Part shown: positions 1 to 8,867 of the stretch, one piece after another | Position numbering within the stretch: position 1 is the first letter of the stretch | Layout of the letters: each line of letters opens with the position of its first letter | Notes under the pieces: generated by a model | The model's database searches: none | Told to the model about the DNA's origin: nothing | Seen by the model: only the letters and a program-made list of their open reading frames with translations | Program-made: the position numbers and the translations under genes | Assembly: GCA_963703165.1 (NCBI GenBank) | Contig: OY969798.1 | Location: forward strand, 1,116,001 to 1,180,000 | Source: JBQTKD01 sp963703165 | GTDB taxonomy: Bacteria; Actinomycetota; Actinomycetes; Sporichthyales; Sporichthyaceae | Length of the DNA: 64,000 bases | Direction: 5' to 3'

Positions 1-735
1 CTTAGTGAGAAGTTCGCTGAACTTGTCGGTCTGATCGGCCAGCAGCTTGGCTGCCGGGGCGATGTCGGTCAGCGCGGCCCGCAACGTCGCGCGACGGTCC
101 ACCAGCGTGCGGGCGAGAGTGTCCAGTCCGTCGAGGATCGTGTCGATGTCCCCGGTGCGGTCGTTCAGCGTCGAGAGGGTGTCGTTCAGCGAACGCAGCA
201 GCTTCGCGGGGTTGCCCTTGGGCCCGTCGATGACCTTCTGCAGTTCGACCGCGATCGTGCGGATCTGGCCCAACCCACCGCCGGTGATGAACACCGACGC
301 GGCGGCGAGCATGTCCTCCACGGAGGCGGCGGTGCTGGTCACCTCGGTGCCCAACATCGCGCCGTCGGTCAGGGTCTTCTTGCCCTTGCCCGGCACGATG
401 TCGATGAAGCCCTCGCCGAGCGGGGTGGTCAGGCGCAGCTCCGCCGTGGCAGCGTCGGTCAGCACGACCTTGGTGGGGATCTTCATCTCCACCCGGGCGA
501 GATAGTTCTCGGTCTCGATCTTGGTGACCCGCCCGACCTCCGCGCCGGCGATCCGCACCTTCGCGCCGTCGGGCAGGTTCAGCGCGTCGTTGAACAACGC
601 CGTGACCTGGTACGTGGAACCGGACACGCTGCCGCCCGGCCGTGGCAGGTCGGCGAGCGTCGGTCCGCAGCCGGAGACCGTCCCGACGAACACCAGCGTC
701 ATACCCGCGGCCACCGCCCGTCGCCCCCCGGTCAT
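1..735 (-). CDS. mceE: MCE family lipoprotein, MceE-like (partial)
   Basis: Substrate-binding component of an Mce lipid/sterol importer, probably anchored outside the membrane. The ATG overlaps the upstream mceD stop in an ATGA, so the two are translationally coupled. The frame runs open for 245 codons to the window edge, so the C-terminus is missing. A short N-terminal hydrophobic stretch ends in the lipobox VSGC (Cys23). The MlaD/MCE domain follows at about residues 40-115, with the family signature around ALNLPDGAKVRIAGAEVG, and then helical Mce repeats. Position as the fifth mce gene and the lipobox match the LprK/MceE class. The substrate cannot be told from sequence. Confidence 0.88.
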   Translation of the reverse strand, partial: MTGGRRAVAAGMTLVFVGTVSGCGPTLADLPRPGGSVSGSTYQVTALFNDALNLPDGAKVRIAGAEVGRVTKIETENYLARVEMKIPTKVVLTDAATAELRLTTPLGEGFIDIVPGKGKKTLTDGAMLGTEVTSTAASVEDMLAAASVFITGGGLGQIRTIAVELQKVIDGPKGNPAKLLRSLNDTLSTLNDRTGDIDTILDGLDTLARTLVDRRATLRAALTDIAPAAKLLADQTDKFSELLTK

Positions 736-1799
736 CGGGCCCTCCGGGCACCGAAGACGTCGGAGATCGAGCCGATCGGCTTGCCGGCGTTCGAGCACAG
801 GAACGGCCCGAAGCCGTCGCAGAACTGCTGGGCGATGACCGGGTTCAGGATGTTGGACGCTGCCGAGGCGTTGGCCCGGAACCGACTGTTCTGCAGGTTC
901 ACCGTGCGGGTCAGGTTCTGGAACGTCAGCGGCAGCACGTCGAGCGCCTCGGTGAGCTCGACGCGACGCTTGGTCAGCACCGCCAGCACCGAACTCAGGT
1001 CGTTGATGCCGGTGCGCGCGGCACCCTGGTTCTCCTTGACGAACTGCCCGACCTCGCGCAGCGCGACGGCGAGCGCGTCGACGGTGGAGTTCAACGAGGC
1101 TCCGTTGTCGGCCAGGACCTCGGTGGCGGTGGTGACGTTGTTGCTGAACTTGCGGATCACCGCGTCGTTGCGGGCGAACGCGGAGGTCAGGCCGTCGAGG
1201 GCGCTGATGATCCCGGAGATGTCCTCGCGGCGTTCGGAGAAGGTGCCGAGCGCGGCGGCCAGGCCCTTGATACTGCGGTTGAGCTTCCCGCCGTTGCCCT
1301 TGAAGTTCGCGGCCGCGACCTCGAGTGCGTCCTGGATCGCGCCTGTGTTGCGGCGGTCCTCGGACAGGCTGTTCGCGAGGGTGTCCAGGGCGCGCACGAT
1401 CCGATCGAACTCAACCGGGGACCGAGTGCGGGTCAGCGGGATCTCCGCGCCGTCGGCGAGCGTCGGGCCCTTGCGCCAGACCGGGGCGAGTTCGATGTAG
1501 CGGTCGTTGATGACGCTCGGCGGGATGATCAGGGCCTGTACGTCGGCGGGCACCTTGAGGTCCGCCGGCACTTTCAGCTCGATGAGCACCGAGGTGCCCT
1601 CCGGGCGGACCTTGCTGACGGTGCCGACGGGCACTCCGAGCACGTCGACGTCGTTGCCGGGGAAGATGCCCACGGAGCTGTCGAATCGGGCCCGCAACGT
1701 CATGGTGTCCTCGCCGAACGGCCCGCAGGCGCTCAGGCCGAGCAGCATGGCGAGACCGACGAGCACGGCGGTCACGGGGCGGAAGGCGGATCGGGTCAC
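732..1799 (-). CDS. mceD: MCE family protein, MceD position, with lipobox
   Basis: 355-aa Mce protein of the lipid importer encoded here. The GTG start overlaps the mceC stop as GTGA. The N-terminus has a hydrophobic segment ending in LSAC (Cys25), a good lipoprotein signal. The MCE domain (about residues 35-115, containing FPGNDVDVLGVPVGTVSKV) is followed by a long helical region with the repeated hydrophobic pattern usual for Mce proteins. A lipobox in this gene as well as in the next is notable, because in the mycobacterial operons usually described only the E subunit is the lipoprotein. The family call is secure; the D letter rests on gene order. Confidence 0.9.
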   Translation of the reverse strand: MTRSAFRPVTAVLVGLAMLLGLSACGPFGEDTMTLRARFDSSVGIFPGNDVDVLGVPVGTVSKVRPEGTSVLIELKVPADLKVPADVQALIIPPSVINDRYIELAPVWRKGPTLADGAEIPLTRTRSPVEFDRIVRALDTLANSLSEDRRNTGAIQDALEVAAANFKGNGGKLNRSIKGLAAALGTFSERREDISGIISALDGLTSAFARNDAVIRKFSNNVTTATEVLADNGASLNSTVDALAVALREVGQFVKENQGAARTGINDLSSVLAVLTKRRVELTEALDVLPLTFQNLTRTVNLQNSRFRANASAASNILNPVIAQQFCDGFGPFLCSNAGKPIGSISDVFGARRAR

Positions 1800-2815
1800 G
1801 GCTTAGGCCCTCCCGGTACGCACTTCTGCTGGGGGACGCACAGCGCCGAGTCGGGGAACACCGCGTTGGGCCCGTTGACGTCGAAGTACGGGCCGTTGCC
1901 GGCGGCGTTGGCGAAGTACCGCGCTGCGGGGCCGAGCAGGATCGCGATCCGGTCCAGGTTCGCCTGGTTCTCCCGCAGCGTCGCGAGCACCACGTTGAGG
2001 TTGGTAAGCAGCGGCTTGATGACCTTCTTGTTGTCGCGCACCAAGCCGGTCAGCTGGACGGCCAGGGCGCGTGCGTCGACGAGGAGTTCGGTGATCGCGG
2101 CGCGGCGACGGGTCACCTCCTCGAGGATCAGCGAGGCCTGGCGCATCAGGTCCACCAGGACGTCGCGGTTCGCGTCGATGTTGGTGGTCACGTCGTTGGT
2201 CCGACGGATCAGCGTGTCCAGGTCGGTGCGCCGGGACACGACGACGTCGGAGAGTCGGGCGATGGCATCCAACGCCTTGCCGGTGATCGCCGGTGTGTTG
2301 CGGAAGTTGTCCGAGAGCACCCGCAGTGCGTCGCGCAGCTTCTGCCCGTCGAGCTGTTCCAGCGCCGTCCCACCGGTCTGGACGATGTCCTGGATCGCGA
2401 AGGGCACCTTGGTGTTGGCCAGCGGGATGGTGTCGTCGCGCAGCGCGCCGGTCGCGCCGGGGCGTAGCTCGAGGTAGTGGTTGCCCAGCAGCGTCGCGAC
2501 CTTCACCTCGGCGCGGGTGTCCGCACCGAGCTTGATGCTGCGCCCGATCCGGAAGTCGACCCGGACGAGCCCGTCACGGACCTTGAGCGTCTTGACGTTC
2601 CCGACCCCGACGCCGGCCACCCGGACCTCGTCGCCCGGAACCAGCCCACCCGCCTGGACGAGTTCGGCGTGGTACGCCTTCTTCCCCAACGCGAACCCGC
2701 TCGGCACGAACAGCGCGACGATCAGGGTCACCGCGATCGCGATCGTGAGTGTCCCGACGAAGCGCGGCCCCCGGTCGGCGAAGCGACGACGCGACCCCTT
2801 GCGTGCGGCACTCAT
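1796..2815 (-). CDS. mceC: MCE family protein, MceC position
   Basis: About 339-aa Mce subunit with one N-terminal membrane segment (LTIAIAVTLIVALFVPSGF) after an Arg-rich cytoplasmic tail, an MCE domain with VPGDEVRVAGVGVGNVKTL, and a long alpha-helical needle region. I chose the ATG at 2815 because it overlaps the mceB stop as ATGA, the junction type used throughout this operon. A GTG two codons upstream (2821) is the alternative. It presumably assembles with the other Mce subunits and the YrbE permeases. A Pro-rich C-terminus ending PGGPKP is the only odd feature. Confidence 0.9.
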   Translation of the reverse strand: MSAARKGSRRRFADRGPRFVGTLTIAIAVTLIVALFVPSGFALGKKAYHAELVQAGGLVPGDEVRVAGVGVGNVKTLKVRDGLVRVDFRIGRSIKLGADTRAEVKVATLLGNHYLELRPGATGALRDDTIPLANTKVPFAIQDIVQTGGTALEQLDGQKLRDALRVLSDNFRNTPAITGKALDAIARLSDVVVSRRTDLDTLIRRTNDVTTNIDANRDVLVDLMRQASLILEEVTRRRAAITELLVDARALAVQLTGLVRDNKKVIKPLLTNLNVVLATLRENQANLDRIAILLGPAARYFANAAGNGPYFDVNGPNAVFPDSALCVPQQKCVPGGPKP

Positions 2816-3828
2816 GCGCACACCGCCGAGTTCTGACCGGAGTCGGCGAACTTCTGCGGTTCCCCGCCGGGAATGACGTAGTAGACGTTGCAGAGGTAGA
2901 GGTTCACCCAGGAGCCGTACTGCATGATCCGGGCGAACGCGGTCAGGGCGACCGGCAGTCCCGTCACCGCATCGGAGAACGAGCCCTTCTCCGCCGCGTA
3001 GGTACTGGCGACCCGCTCCAGCCGGGCGAGGTCCTTCTTCAACTGCGGCCGGATGTCACGCAGCAGCGCCGCGGTGGAATCGGTCAGCGACCCGAGCGCC
3101 TGGATGGACCCGCCGATCTTGTCCCGGTCGGCCGCCGTCGCCGAGACCAGTCGGCGCAGTTGCCCGATCAGTTCGTCGACGTCGCCGTCGCGTGAGGCCA
3201 CCTCGGTGAGCACCGTGCCGAGGTTGGTGATGACCCGCCCGATCACCTTGTCCCGATCGGCGAGGCGATCGGCCAGTTCCGCGGTGGTCTTCAGGAGGCT
3301 GAGGATGCTGTCGCCCTCCCCCTGCAGCACGGCCACCAACGAGGCGGAGAGCCGGTTCACGTCGTTCGGGGAGATGACCTCGAACAGCGGCTGGAACCCG
3401 CTGAGGACCACGGTCAGGTCCAGTGCGTTCTCGGTCGCCCCCAGCGGGATCCGCGTGCCGGCCGGGAGAATCTCCGCGTTCGCCTTGCCCGGGACGAGCG
3501 CCAGATAACGCTGCCCGATCAGGTTCTGGTAGCGGATCGCGACCTTCATGTCGCGGCGCAGCGCCTGATCGTCCTGGATGCGGAACTCGACCCGCGCCAG
3601 GTTCCCGTCCAGCTTCACGCTGTCCACGCGCCCGACCCGTACCCCGGCGATACGCACGTTGTCGCCCGAGTGCAGCCCGGAGGCGTCGGCGAAATCCGCG
3701 CTGTAGGAGGTGGTGGGTCCGCCGACGGTGTTCATGAGGGTGTTGTGCAGCAGCAGCGCGATCAACGAGGCGACGACCGCGAAGATCGCCAGGCGGATCG
3801 CGGCCCCACGGACCGAACCGGGACTCAT
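2812..3828 (-). CDS. mceB: MCE family protein, MceB position
   Basis: 338-aa Mce subunit. It has an N-terminal transmembrane helix (about residues 11-28), then the MCE/MlaD domain with LHSGDNVRIAGVRVGRVDSV and the beta-barrel segment YQNLIGQRYLALVPG, followed by helical repeats. The C-terminus carries two Cys residues around YLCNVYYVIPGG and SAVCA. The ATG start overlaps the mceA stop by 4 nt. It sits second among the Mce genes and has no lipobox, as expected for MceB. Part of the single minus-strand mce operon. Confidence 0.9.
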   Translation of the reverse strand: MSPGSVRGAAIRLAIFAVVASLIALLLHNTLMNTVGGPTTSYSADFADASGLHSGDNVRIAGVRVGRVDSVKLDGNLARVEFRIQDDQALRRDMKVAIRYQNLIGQRYLALVPGKANAEILPAGTRIPLGATENALDLTVVLSGFQPLFEVISPNDVNRLSASLVAVLQGEGDSILSLLKTTAELADRLADRDKVIGRVITNLGTVLTEVASRDGDVDELIGQLRRLVSATAADRDKIGGSIQALGSLTDSTAALLRDIRPQLKKDLARLERVASTYAAEKGSFSDAVTGLPVALTAFARIMQYGSWVNLYLCNVYYVIPGGEPQKFADSGQNSAVCA

Positions 3829-5132
3829 CGCGCACTACCTGACGTACCATCAGGTAGCAGCACCGTGGTGCCCCGCAGGACGGAACCGGCCAGCAGCATC
3901 CCGACGTCGCCGAAGCGGGTGCCCGCCGCGCGGTCCAGGGCGATGAGCACCTGACCGAGCAGGAGCTTGTCGGTGATGCTCCCCACCGGACCGATCCCGC
4001 CGTAGACCACGGGCAGGGACGTCATCCCCTCCGGCAGCACATCCCCCGCCGGTGCGCCGCCGCCTGCCGGGGCCGCCGCACAGGTGGGCCCGGCCAATCC
4101 CGGATAGCGGACGCAGTCCGCGGGCCCGTAGACCGGCAGCGGCGACTCGTCGATCTTGGCGTCCAGCGGCTGACGACCGGTGTCGGACTGCGCCAGCGAG
4201 CCGAGGAACTTGCCGAGGTTCACGAATCCGTCGCCGAAGGCCCGCGGGTGCTTGCCCAGCGCCCCGAAGATGTCCGCGCTCTGCTTGCTGACCCGGACCA
4301 GGTTCTTCTCGTTCCCTTCGAGGAGGTCCTTCGCGTCCTTCGTCAGCCCGAGCCCGCCGGAGAGCAGTTCGATGAACTGACCCTGCCGATCGATCAGCAG
4401 GCGGGTGAGCACGAGAAGGTCCTCGATCGAGTCGAAGAGTTTCGGAGCCTGCTGCGCGATCTCGGTGGTGAAGCGGGCGAAGCCCTCGATGTCCGCACCG
4501 AGGGTCGGCAGGGAGGGGCCCAGGTCGCGCAGGTATTTGTCCGAACGCCCGATGATCGAGTTGATCGTGTCCCCGCGGGCCTGCAACGCCTCGGCGAGTG
4601 CTCCCAGTGCCACCGACAACTTCGCCGGTTGGACGGCGGTGAGCACCCGGTAGAGCTTGGCGAAGATGTCGTTGAGCTCGAGGGTCTCCGCGGACCGGTC
4701 CGCGGGGATCCGCACCCCGGATCGGATGGCACCGGCCGCCAGCCCGTCGGCCGGCGGGAGAAGTTCGACGAAGTTCTGCCCGAAGACGTTGGCCGGCAGG
4801 ATCCGCGCGGTCACCCCGGCGGGGACCGTGCGGGCGCGGCCGGAGTCGATCAGCAGATCGATGACGGCGCCGGGACGTCCGGGCTGCCGATTGATCCCGT
4901 CGACCCGCCCGACGACGACTCCGCGCATTTTCACGTCGGACCCCGTGACCAGGGCATCGCCGGTGTCCGGCGTCTCGGTGCTCACCTTCACTCCGTCGGC
5001 GAACACTCCGGAGTACTGCGCGAACACGATGCCGATCAGGGCGACGACGACCCCGAGGAACATCGCGCCCCGGGAACGCAGCACACCGATGGGGAGCGGG
5101 TCGCCCGGCCGACGCTTGCCACGCCCGCTCAT
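3825..5132 (-). CDS. mceA: MCE family protein, MceA position
   Basis: 435-aa Mce subunit, the longest of the set, as is common for MceA. After a basic N-terminus (MSGRGKRRPGD) there is a transmembrane segment (about residues 22-45), an MCE domain with LVTGSDVKMRGVVVGRVDGI, and a long helical region. The C-terminal 90 residues are Gly/Pro-rich (CAAAPAGGGAPAGDVLPEG) and end with a second hydrophobic patch. The start overlaps the yrbEB stop as ATGA. Family membership is clear from both sequence and position. Confidence 0.9.
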   Translation of the reverse strand: MSGRGKRRPGDPLPIGVLRSRGAMFLGVVVALIGIVFAQYSGVFADGVKVSTETPDTGDALVTGSDVKMRGVVVGRVDGINRQPGRPGAVIDLLIDSGRARTVPAGVTARILPANVFGQNFVELLPPADGLAAGAIRSGVRIPADRSAETLELNDIFAKLYRVLTAVQPAKLSVALGALAEALQARGDTINSIIGRSDKYLRDLGPSLPTLGADIEGFARFTTEIAQQAPKLFDSIEDLLVLTRLLIDRQGQFIELLSGGLGLTKDAKDLLEGNEKNLVRVSKQSADIFGALGKHPRAFGDGFVNLGKFLGSLAQSDTGRQPLDAKIDESPLPVYGPADCVRYPGLAGPTCAAAPAGGGAPAGDVLPEGMTSLPVVYGGIGPVGSITDKLLLGQVLIALDRAAGTRFGDVGMLLAGSVLRGTTVLLPDGTSGSAR

Positions 5133-5992
5133 CCGCTGATCCTCACTCCGGGGTCGTAACCCCAGAACGCGAGGGTCAGGAACATGTCCACGACGATGAT
5201 CACGATGAGGCTGGCGCGGATCGCGCGGCCGGTCGCCCGACCCACACCCTCCGGACCGCCGGTGGCGTGGAAGCCGTAGTAGCAGTGGATCAGGGTGGTC
5301 AGCAGGATGAAGATCGCGACCTTGACCGTGGACAGGACGATGTCGAAGGGATTGAGGAACGCGAGGAAGTAGTGGTCATAGGTACCTCCCGACTGGCCGA
5401 AGAACACGGTGACCACGAGCCGGGTGGCGAAGTACGAACCGAACAGGCCGACGACGTACAGCGGCAGGATCGCCAGCATCGACGCGACGACGCGGGTGCT
5501 GACCAGGAACGGCACCGGCCGCACGGCCATGACCTCGAGGGCGTCGATCTCCTCGGAGATCCGCATCGCGCCGAGCTGCGCGGTGTAGCGGCAGCCGACC
5601 TGGGCGGCGAACGCGGTGGCCGCGATCAGCGGGGCGAACTCCCGGGTGTTGGCCAGGGCCGAGACGAAGCCGGCGAAGGGCGCCAGGCCGATGATGTCCA
5701 GGCCGGTGAAGCCCGCGATGCCGACCGAGGTCCCGACGAATGCCGACAGCAGCAGCATCACGCCCATGATCCCGCCGCCGACCAGCAGCGCCCGGCCCCA
5801 GCTGATGTCGGAGAGCAGCCGACCGATCTCGCCTCGGTAGCGCCGGACCGCGAACGGGATCCAGCCCAACGAGGAGACGACGAACGTCGCCAGCTGCCCC
5901 AGTTGCACGAGCACGTTCCCGGCCCCACGGACAGGCGCGGTGAGCACCCGGACCGGGCGCGCGGGGCGCGCGGGGAGGGCGGAGCTGACCAC
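5129..5992 (-). CDS. yrbEB: YrbE/MlaE-type ABC permease, second subunit
   Basis: 287-aa integral membrane permease of the Mce transporter, related to MlaE. It has several hydrophobic helices and the conserved MlaE core around IGCRYTAQLGAMRISEEIDA in approximate form (QVGCRYTAQLGAMRISEEID), with an EEIDALEVM segment that contacts the ATPase. GTG start, 3 nt downstream of the yrbEA stop. The ATPase partner (MceG/Mkl) is not in the window, as is usual for actinobacterial mce loci. Confidence 0.92.
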   Translation of the reverse strand: MVSSALPARPARPVRVLTAPVRGAGNVLVQLGQLATFVVSSLGWIPFAVRRYRGEIGRLLSDISWGRALLVGGGIMGVMLLLSAFVGTSVGIAGFTGLDIIGLAPFAGFVSALANTREFAPLIAATAFAAQVGCRYTAQLGAMRISEEIDALEVMAVRPVPFLVSTRVVASMLAILPLYVVGLFGSYFATRLVVTVFFGQSGGTYDHYFLAFLNPFDIVLSTVKVAIFILLTTLIHCYYGFHATGGPEGVGRATGRAIRASLIVIIVVDMFLTLAFWGYDPGVRISG

Positions 5993-5995
5993 GGC

Positions 5996-6844
5996 TCAGA
6001 CCACCTTCGGCGGTGCGATCAGCAGGTAGGCCTGGGTCATCAGGATGTTGGTGCTGAACAGCAGAAGGAAGGTGAGCACGACGGACTGGTTGACCGCCTC
6101 GGCCACGCCCTTCGGCCCGCCCTTCGCGTGCAACCCCTTGTGCGCCGCGACGATCGCCGCGATGAAGCCGAACACCGCCGCCTTGAGCTCGGCGACTATG
6201 AAGTCGCCGGCGGCCGCGAACGAGGTGAACGAGGACAGGTAGGCCCCGGCCGTGCCGTGTTGGACGTAGACGTTGAACAGGTAGCCGGCCAACACCCCGG
6301 TCATCGCCACGACCGCGCAGAGCAGCACGCCGACCACGACCAGCGCGGCAACGCGCGGCACGACCAGGCGGCGCAACGGGGAGACCGCCATGACCTCCAT
6401 CGCCTCGATCTCGTCGCGGATCGTGCGCGCTCCCAGGTCGGAGCAGATGGCTGATCCTGCGGCGCCGGCCAGGAGCAGCGCGGTGACCACGGGCGCGCCC
6501 TCGCGGATGACGCCGAGTCCGTTGACCGCGCCGACGAAGGAGGTGGCACCGACCTGGGCGGCCAGGCTGCCGACGTTGATCGCGACGATGATCCCGAACG
6601 GGATCGCCACCAGCAGCGCGGGCAACAGCGAGACGCTGGTGACGAACCAGGCCTGCAGGATGAATTCCCGCCACGGGAAGCGGCCGCGCACGAGGTCGCT
6701 CACGCCGAAGCGGATGATCGTCGCCGACATCTGGGTCAGTTCGCCGATGGTGACCACCGAGCGGTCGATCGGCCCGGGCAGCCGGAACTTTGCCGGGCGG
6801 CGGGCGCGCGAGGCCCCCTGAGATCCGGCGGCAGCGTCGGTCAT
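5996..6844 (-). CDS. yrbEA: YrbE/MlaE-type ABC permease, first subunit
   Basis: About 282-aa permease starting the mce operon. The MlaE core is visible (SAICSDLGARTIRDEIEAME), with at least five hydrophobic helices. The frame is open upstream to 6958, but I chose ATG 6844 (MTDAAAGSQG) because the upstream extension is Pro/Gly-rich and lacks family resemblance. No strong Shine-Dalgarno is visible, so the start is moderately uncertain. The gene is divergent from the acyl-CoA ligase. The 6845-7202 gap probably holds the mce promoter, but I cannot point to convincing -35/-10 boxes. Confidence 0.9.
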   Translation of the reverse strand: MTDAAAGSQGASRARRPAKFRLPGPIDRSVVTIGELTQMSATIIRFGVSDLVRGRFPWREFILQAWFVTSVSLLPALLVAIPFGIIVAINVGSLAAQVGATSFVGAVNGLGVIREGAPVVTALLLAGAAGSAICSDLGARTIRDEIEAMEVMAVSPLRRLVVPRVAALVVVGVLLCAVVAMTGVLAGYLFNVYVQHGTAGAYLSSFTSFAAAGDFIVAELKAAVFGFIAAIVAAHKGLHAKGGPKGVAEAVNQSVVLTFLLLFSTNILMTQAYLLIAPPKVV

Positions 6845-7202
6845 ACGGCCGGTCGGCCCGTGACGTTGACGCTCATCGGGATGGGACTCTCCCTCAGCAA
6901 ATCCAGCGGCGGTAGGGACACTCCGACCTGCAGGTGGCGTGCAGCCTACCTGCGCCAAATGTCCGCCTTACCGCCAGTAGGGATCGCGTTCTCCTGGCCC
7001 CGACGTACGCTGCCGATCGGGGCAGCAGCCCGCCCCGATCGGCCCAAGATCGAAAGGCGGCACGAGCGCGTTGATCCCCGCCGGACGGCTCCTACGCGCC
7101 GCCGTGCCACAACCACTACGCACGACGTGCGCAAAGGTTGTGAACGTGCCGGGTTTGTCCGGATTTGTGGAACCACGACGACTGACAGGCAAGGCCGCGC
7201 CG

Positions 7203-8867
7203 ATGCTGCGGACCGTGGCGACGAGCCCCGCCCGCGCCGTGACCCTCGCCGACTTCGCGTTGCGCAACGCGGGCGCGATCACCTCGGCGGTGCGTGCGGC
7301 GGCGGCGAGCGGCGTGGTCGAGCTGACCCGACCCGATCGGATCGTGCGGCAACTCCTGATCCTGCGCAACGAGGGCGCGGGTCTGCCCGGAGCGGTCGCG
7401 ATCGCCGCCGCGCTCGCACCGAACAGCACCGCCATCGTCGACGACGCCGGCACCCGCACCTGGGCTCAGGTGGACCAGCGCAGCCGGCGCCTGGCCGTCG
7501 GGCTGGCAGATCTCGGCCTCGGTCCCGGCGACCGGGTGGGCCTGCTCTGCCGCAATTCCGCCGGCCTGGTCGAGTGCCTCCTGGCGTCGGCCCGCCTCGG
7601 CGTCGACACGGTCCTGCTGAACACCGGGTTCGGCCCCGCGGCCGTCGAACGGGTCGCCACCACCCAACGCCTCCGGTTGCTGATCCTCGACGCCGACCTG
7701 GCCGCCCCGACGACGCTTGGCAGCGAACTGGCGGTGCGCACCGCCTGGCACGACAACCCCGCCACGCGCGACACCGTGGACGACCTCGTCGACGGAGCAC
7801 GCGCGGGACGTCGCCTGCGCCGCCCGGCCCGACCCGGCCGGCTGATCCTGCTCACCTCCGGGACCACCGGCACCCCCAAGGGCGCGGCCCGCCCCGACCC
7901 GACCCTCCTGAGCGGCCTGTTCGCGGTCGTCGGCCTGCTCGGACGGATTCCCCTGCGTGCCGGCGCGGTCACCGCGATCCCCGCGCCGCTGTTCCACGCC
8001 TGGGGCCTCGGCGGCCTCACGATGGCATTCGCGTTGCGCTCCCCGGTCGTGCTCAGCCGCCAGTTCGACGCGGCGGCGACGCTCGGTGCCATCGATGCCC
8101 ACCGTGTCGAGCAACTGTTCGTGGTGCCGGTCATGCTGACCCGGATGCTCGCCGAACCCGCCACGGCGCCGGTGGGCAGCGCGCTACGGCTGGTCCTGTC
8201 CAGCGGTTCGGCGTTGACGCCGCGCATCGTCGCCGGCGTCCAGCAGCGCTTCGGTGACGTCCTGCACAACCTCTACGGCTCCACCGAGGTGTCCTGGGTC
8301 TCCGTCGCCGACCCGACGGACCTGCGGGCGGACCCGGGAACGGCCGGGCGCCCGCCGCTGGGGACGGGGGTCCGGATCCTCGACGCCGACGGGCATCCGT
8401 GCGCCACCGGGGAGGTCGGCCGGATCTTCGTCGGCAACGCGATGCCGTTCGACGGCTACGTCGACGGGGGCGGCGCATCGGCGTCGGTCGACTCCCTGAT
8501 GGCCACCGGCGACCTCGGCCACCTCGACGGCACCGGTCGGCTGCACGTCGACGGGCGCGAGGACGACCTGGTGATCTGCGGCGGGGAGAACGTCTTCTGC
8601 CGAGAGGTCGCCGACGTGATCGCCGAACTGCCCGGCGTCATCGACGTCGCCGTGGTCGGGGTGCCCGACGCGGAGTTCGGGCAGCGCCTGGCGGCATTCC
8701 TCGTCGCCGAGTCCGGCAGCCCGCTGACCGCCGATGTGGTCCGGGGAGCCGTCCGGGAACGCATCGCGCGCCACGCGGTCCCCCGCGACGTCGTCTTCCG
8801 CGACGACCTGCCGCGCAACGCCGCGGGCAAGGTGCTCACCCGCGAACTGCGCGACGCCGGCTCATGA
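7203..8867 (+). CDS. AMP-binding acyl-CoA synthetase (FadD-like)
   Basis: Adenylate-forming enzyme that would activate a carboxylic acid (probably fatty or steroid side-chain) to its CoA ester. The P-loop-like motif LLTSGTTGTPKG, the LYGSTE motif, the MATGDLGHLDGTGRLH hinge segment and the C-terminal PRNAAGKVLTRE with the catalytic Lys are all present, so it looks active. About 554 aa from ATG 7203 (weak AGGCAAGG upstream). The frame extends to TTG 7071 and includes GTG 7146, so the start is uncertain. Divergent from the mce operon, which fits a lipid-uptake-and-activation neighbourhood. Its stop overlaps the next gene by ATGA. Confidence 0.88.
   Translation: MLRTVATSPARAVTLADFALRNAGAITSAVRAAAASGVVELTRPDRIVRQLLILRNEGAGLPGAVAIAAALAPNSTAIVDDAGTRTWAQVDQRSRRLAVGLADLGLGPGDRVGLLCRNSAGLVECLLASARLGVDTVLLNTGFGPAAVERVATTQRLRLLILDADLAAPTTLGSELAVRTAWHDNPATRDTVDDLVDGARAGRRLRRPARPGRLILLTSGTTGTPKGAARPDPTLLSGLFAVVGLLGRIPLRAGAVTAIPAPLFHAWGLGGLTMAFALRSPVVLSRQFDAAATLGAIDAHRVEQLFVVPVMLTRMLAEPATAPVGSALRLVLSSGSALTPRIVAGVQQRFGDVLHNLYGSTEVSWVSVADPTDLRADPGTAGRPPLGTGVRILDADGHPCATGEVGRIFVGNAMPFDGYVDGGGASASVDSLMATGDLGHLDGTGRLHVDGREDDLVICGGENVFCREVADVIAELPGVIDVAVVGVPDAEFGQRLAAFLVAESGSPLTADVVRGAVRERIARHAVPRDVVFRDDLPRNAAGKVLTRELRDAGS

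Noticed and set aside
6845..7202. Riboswitch or small RNA between mce and the ligase
   Set aside because: No conserved riboswitch core or strong hairpin with T-run was seen.
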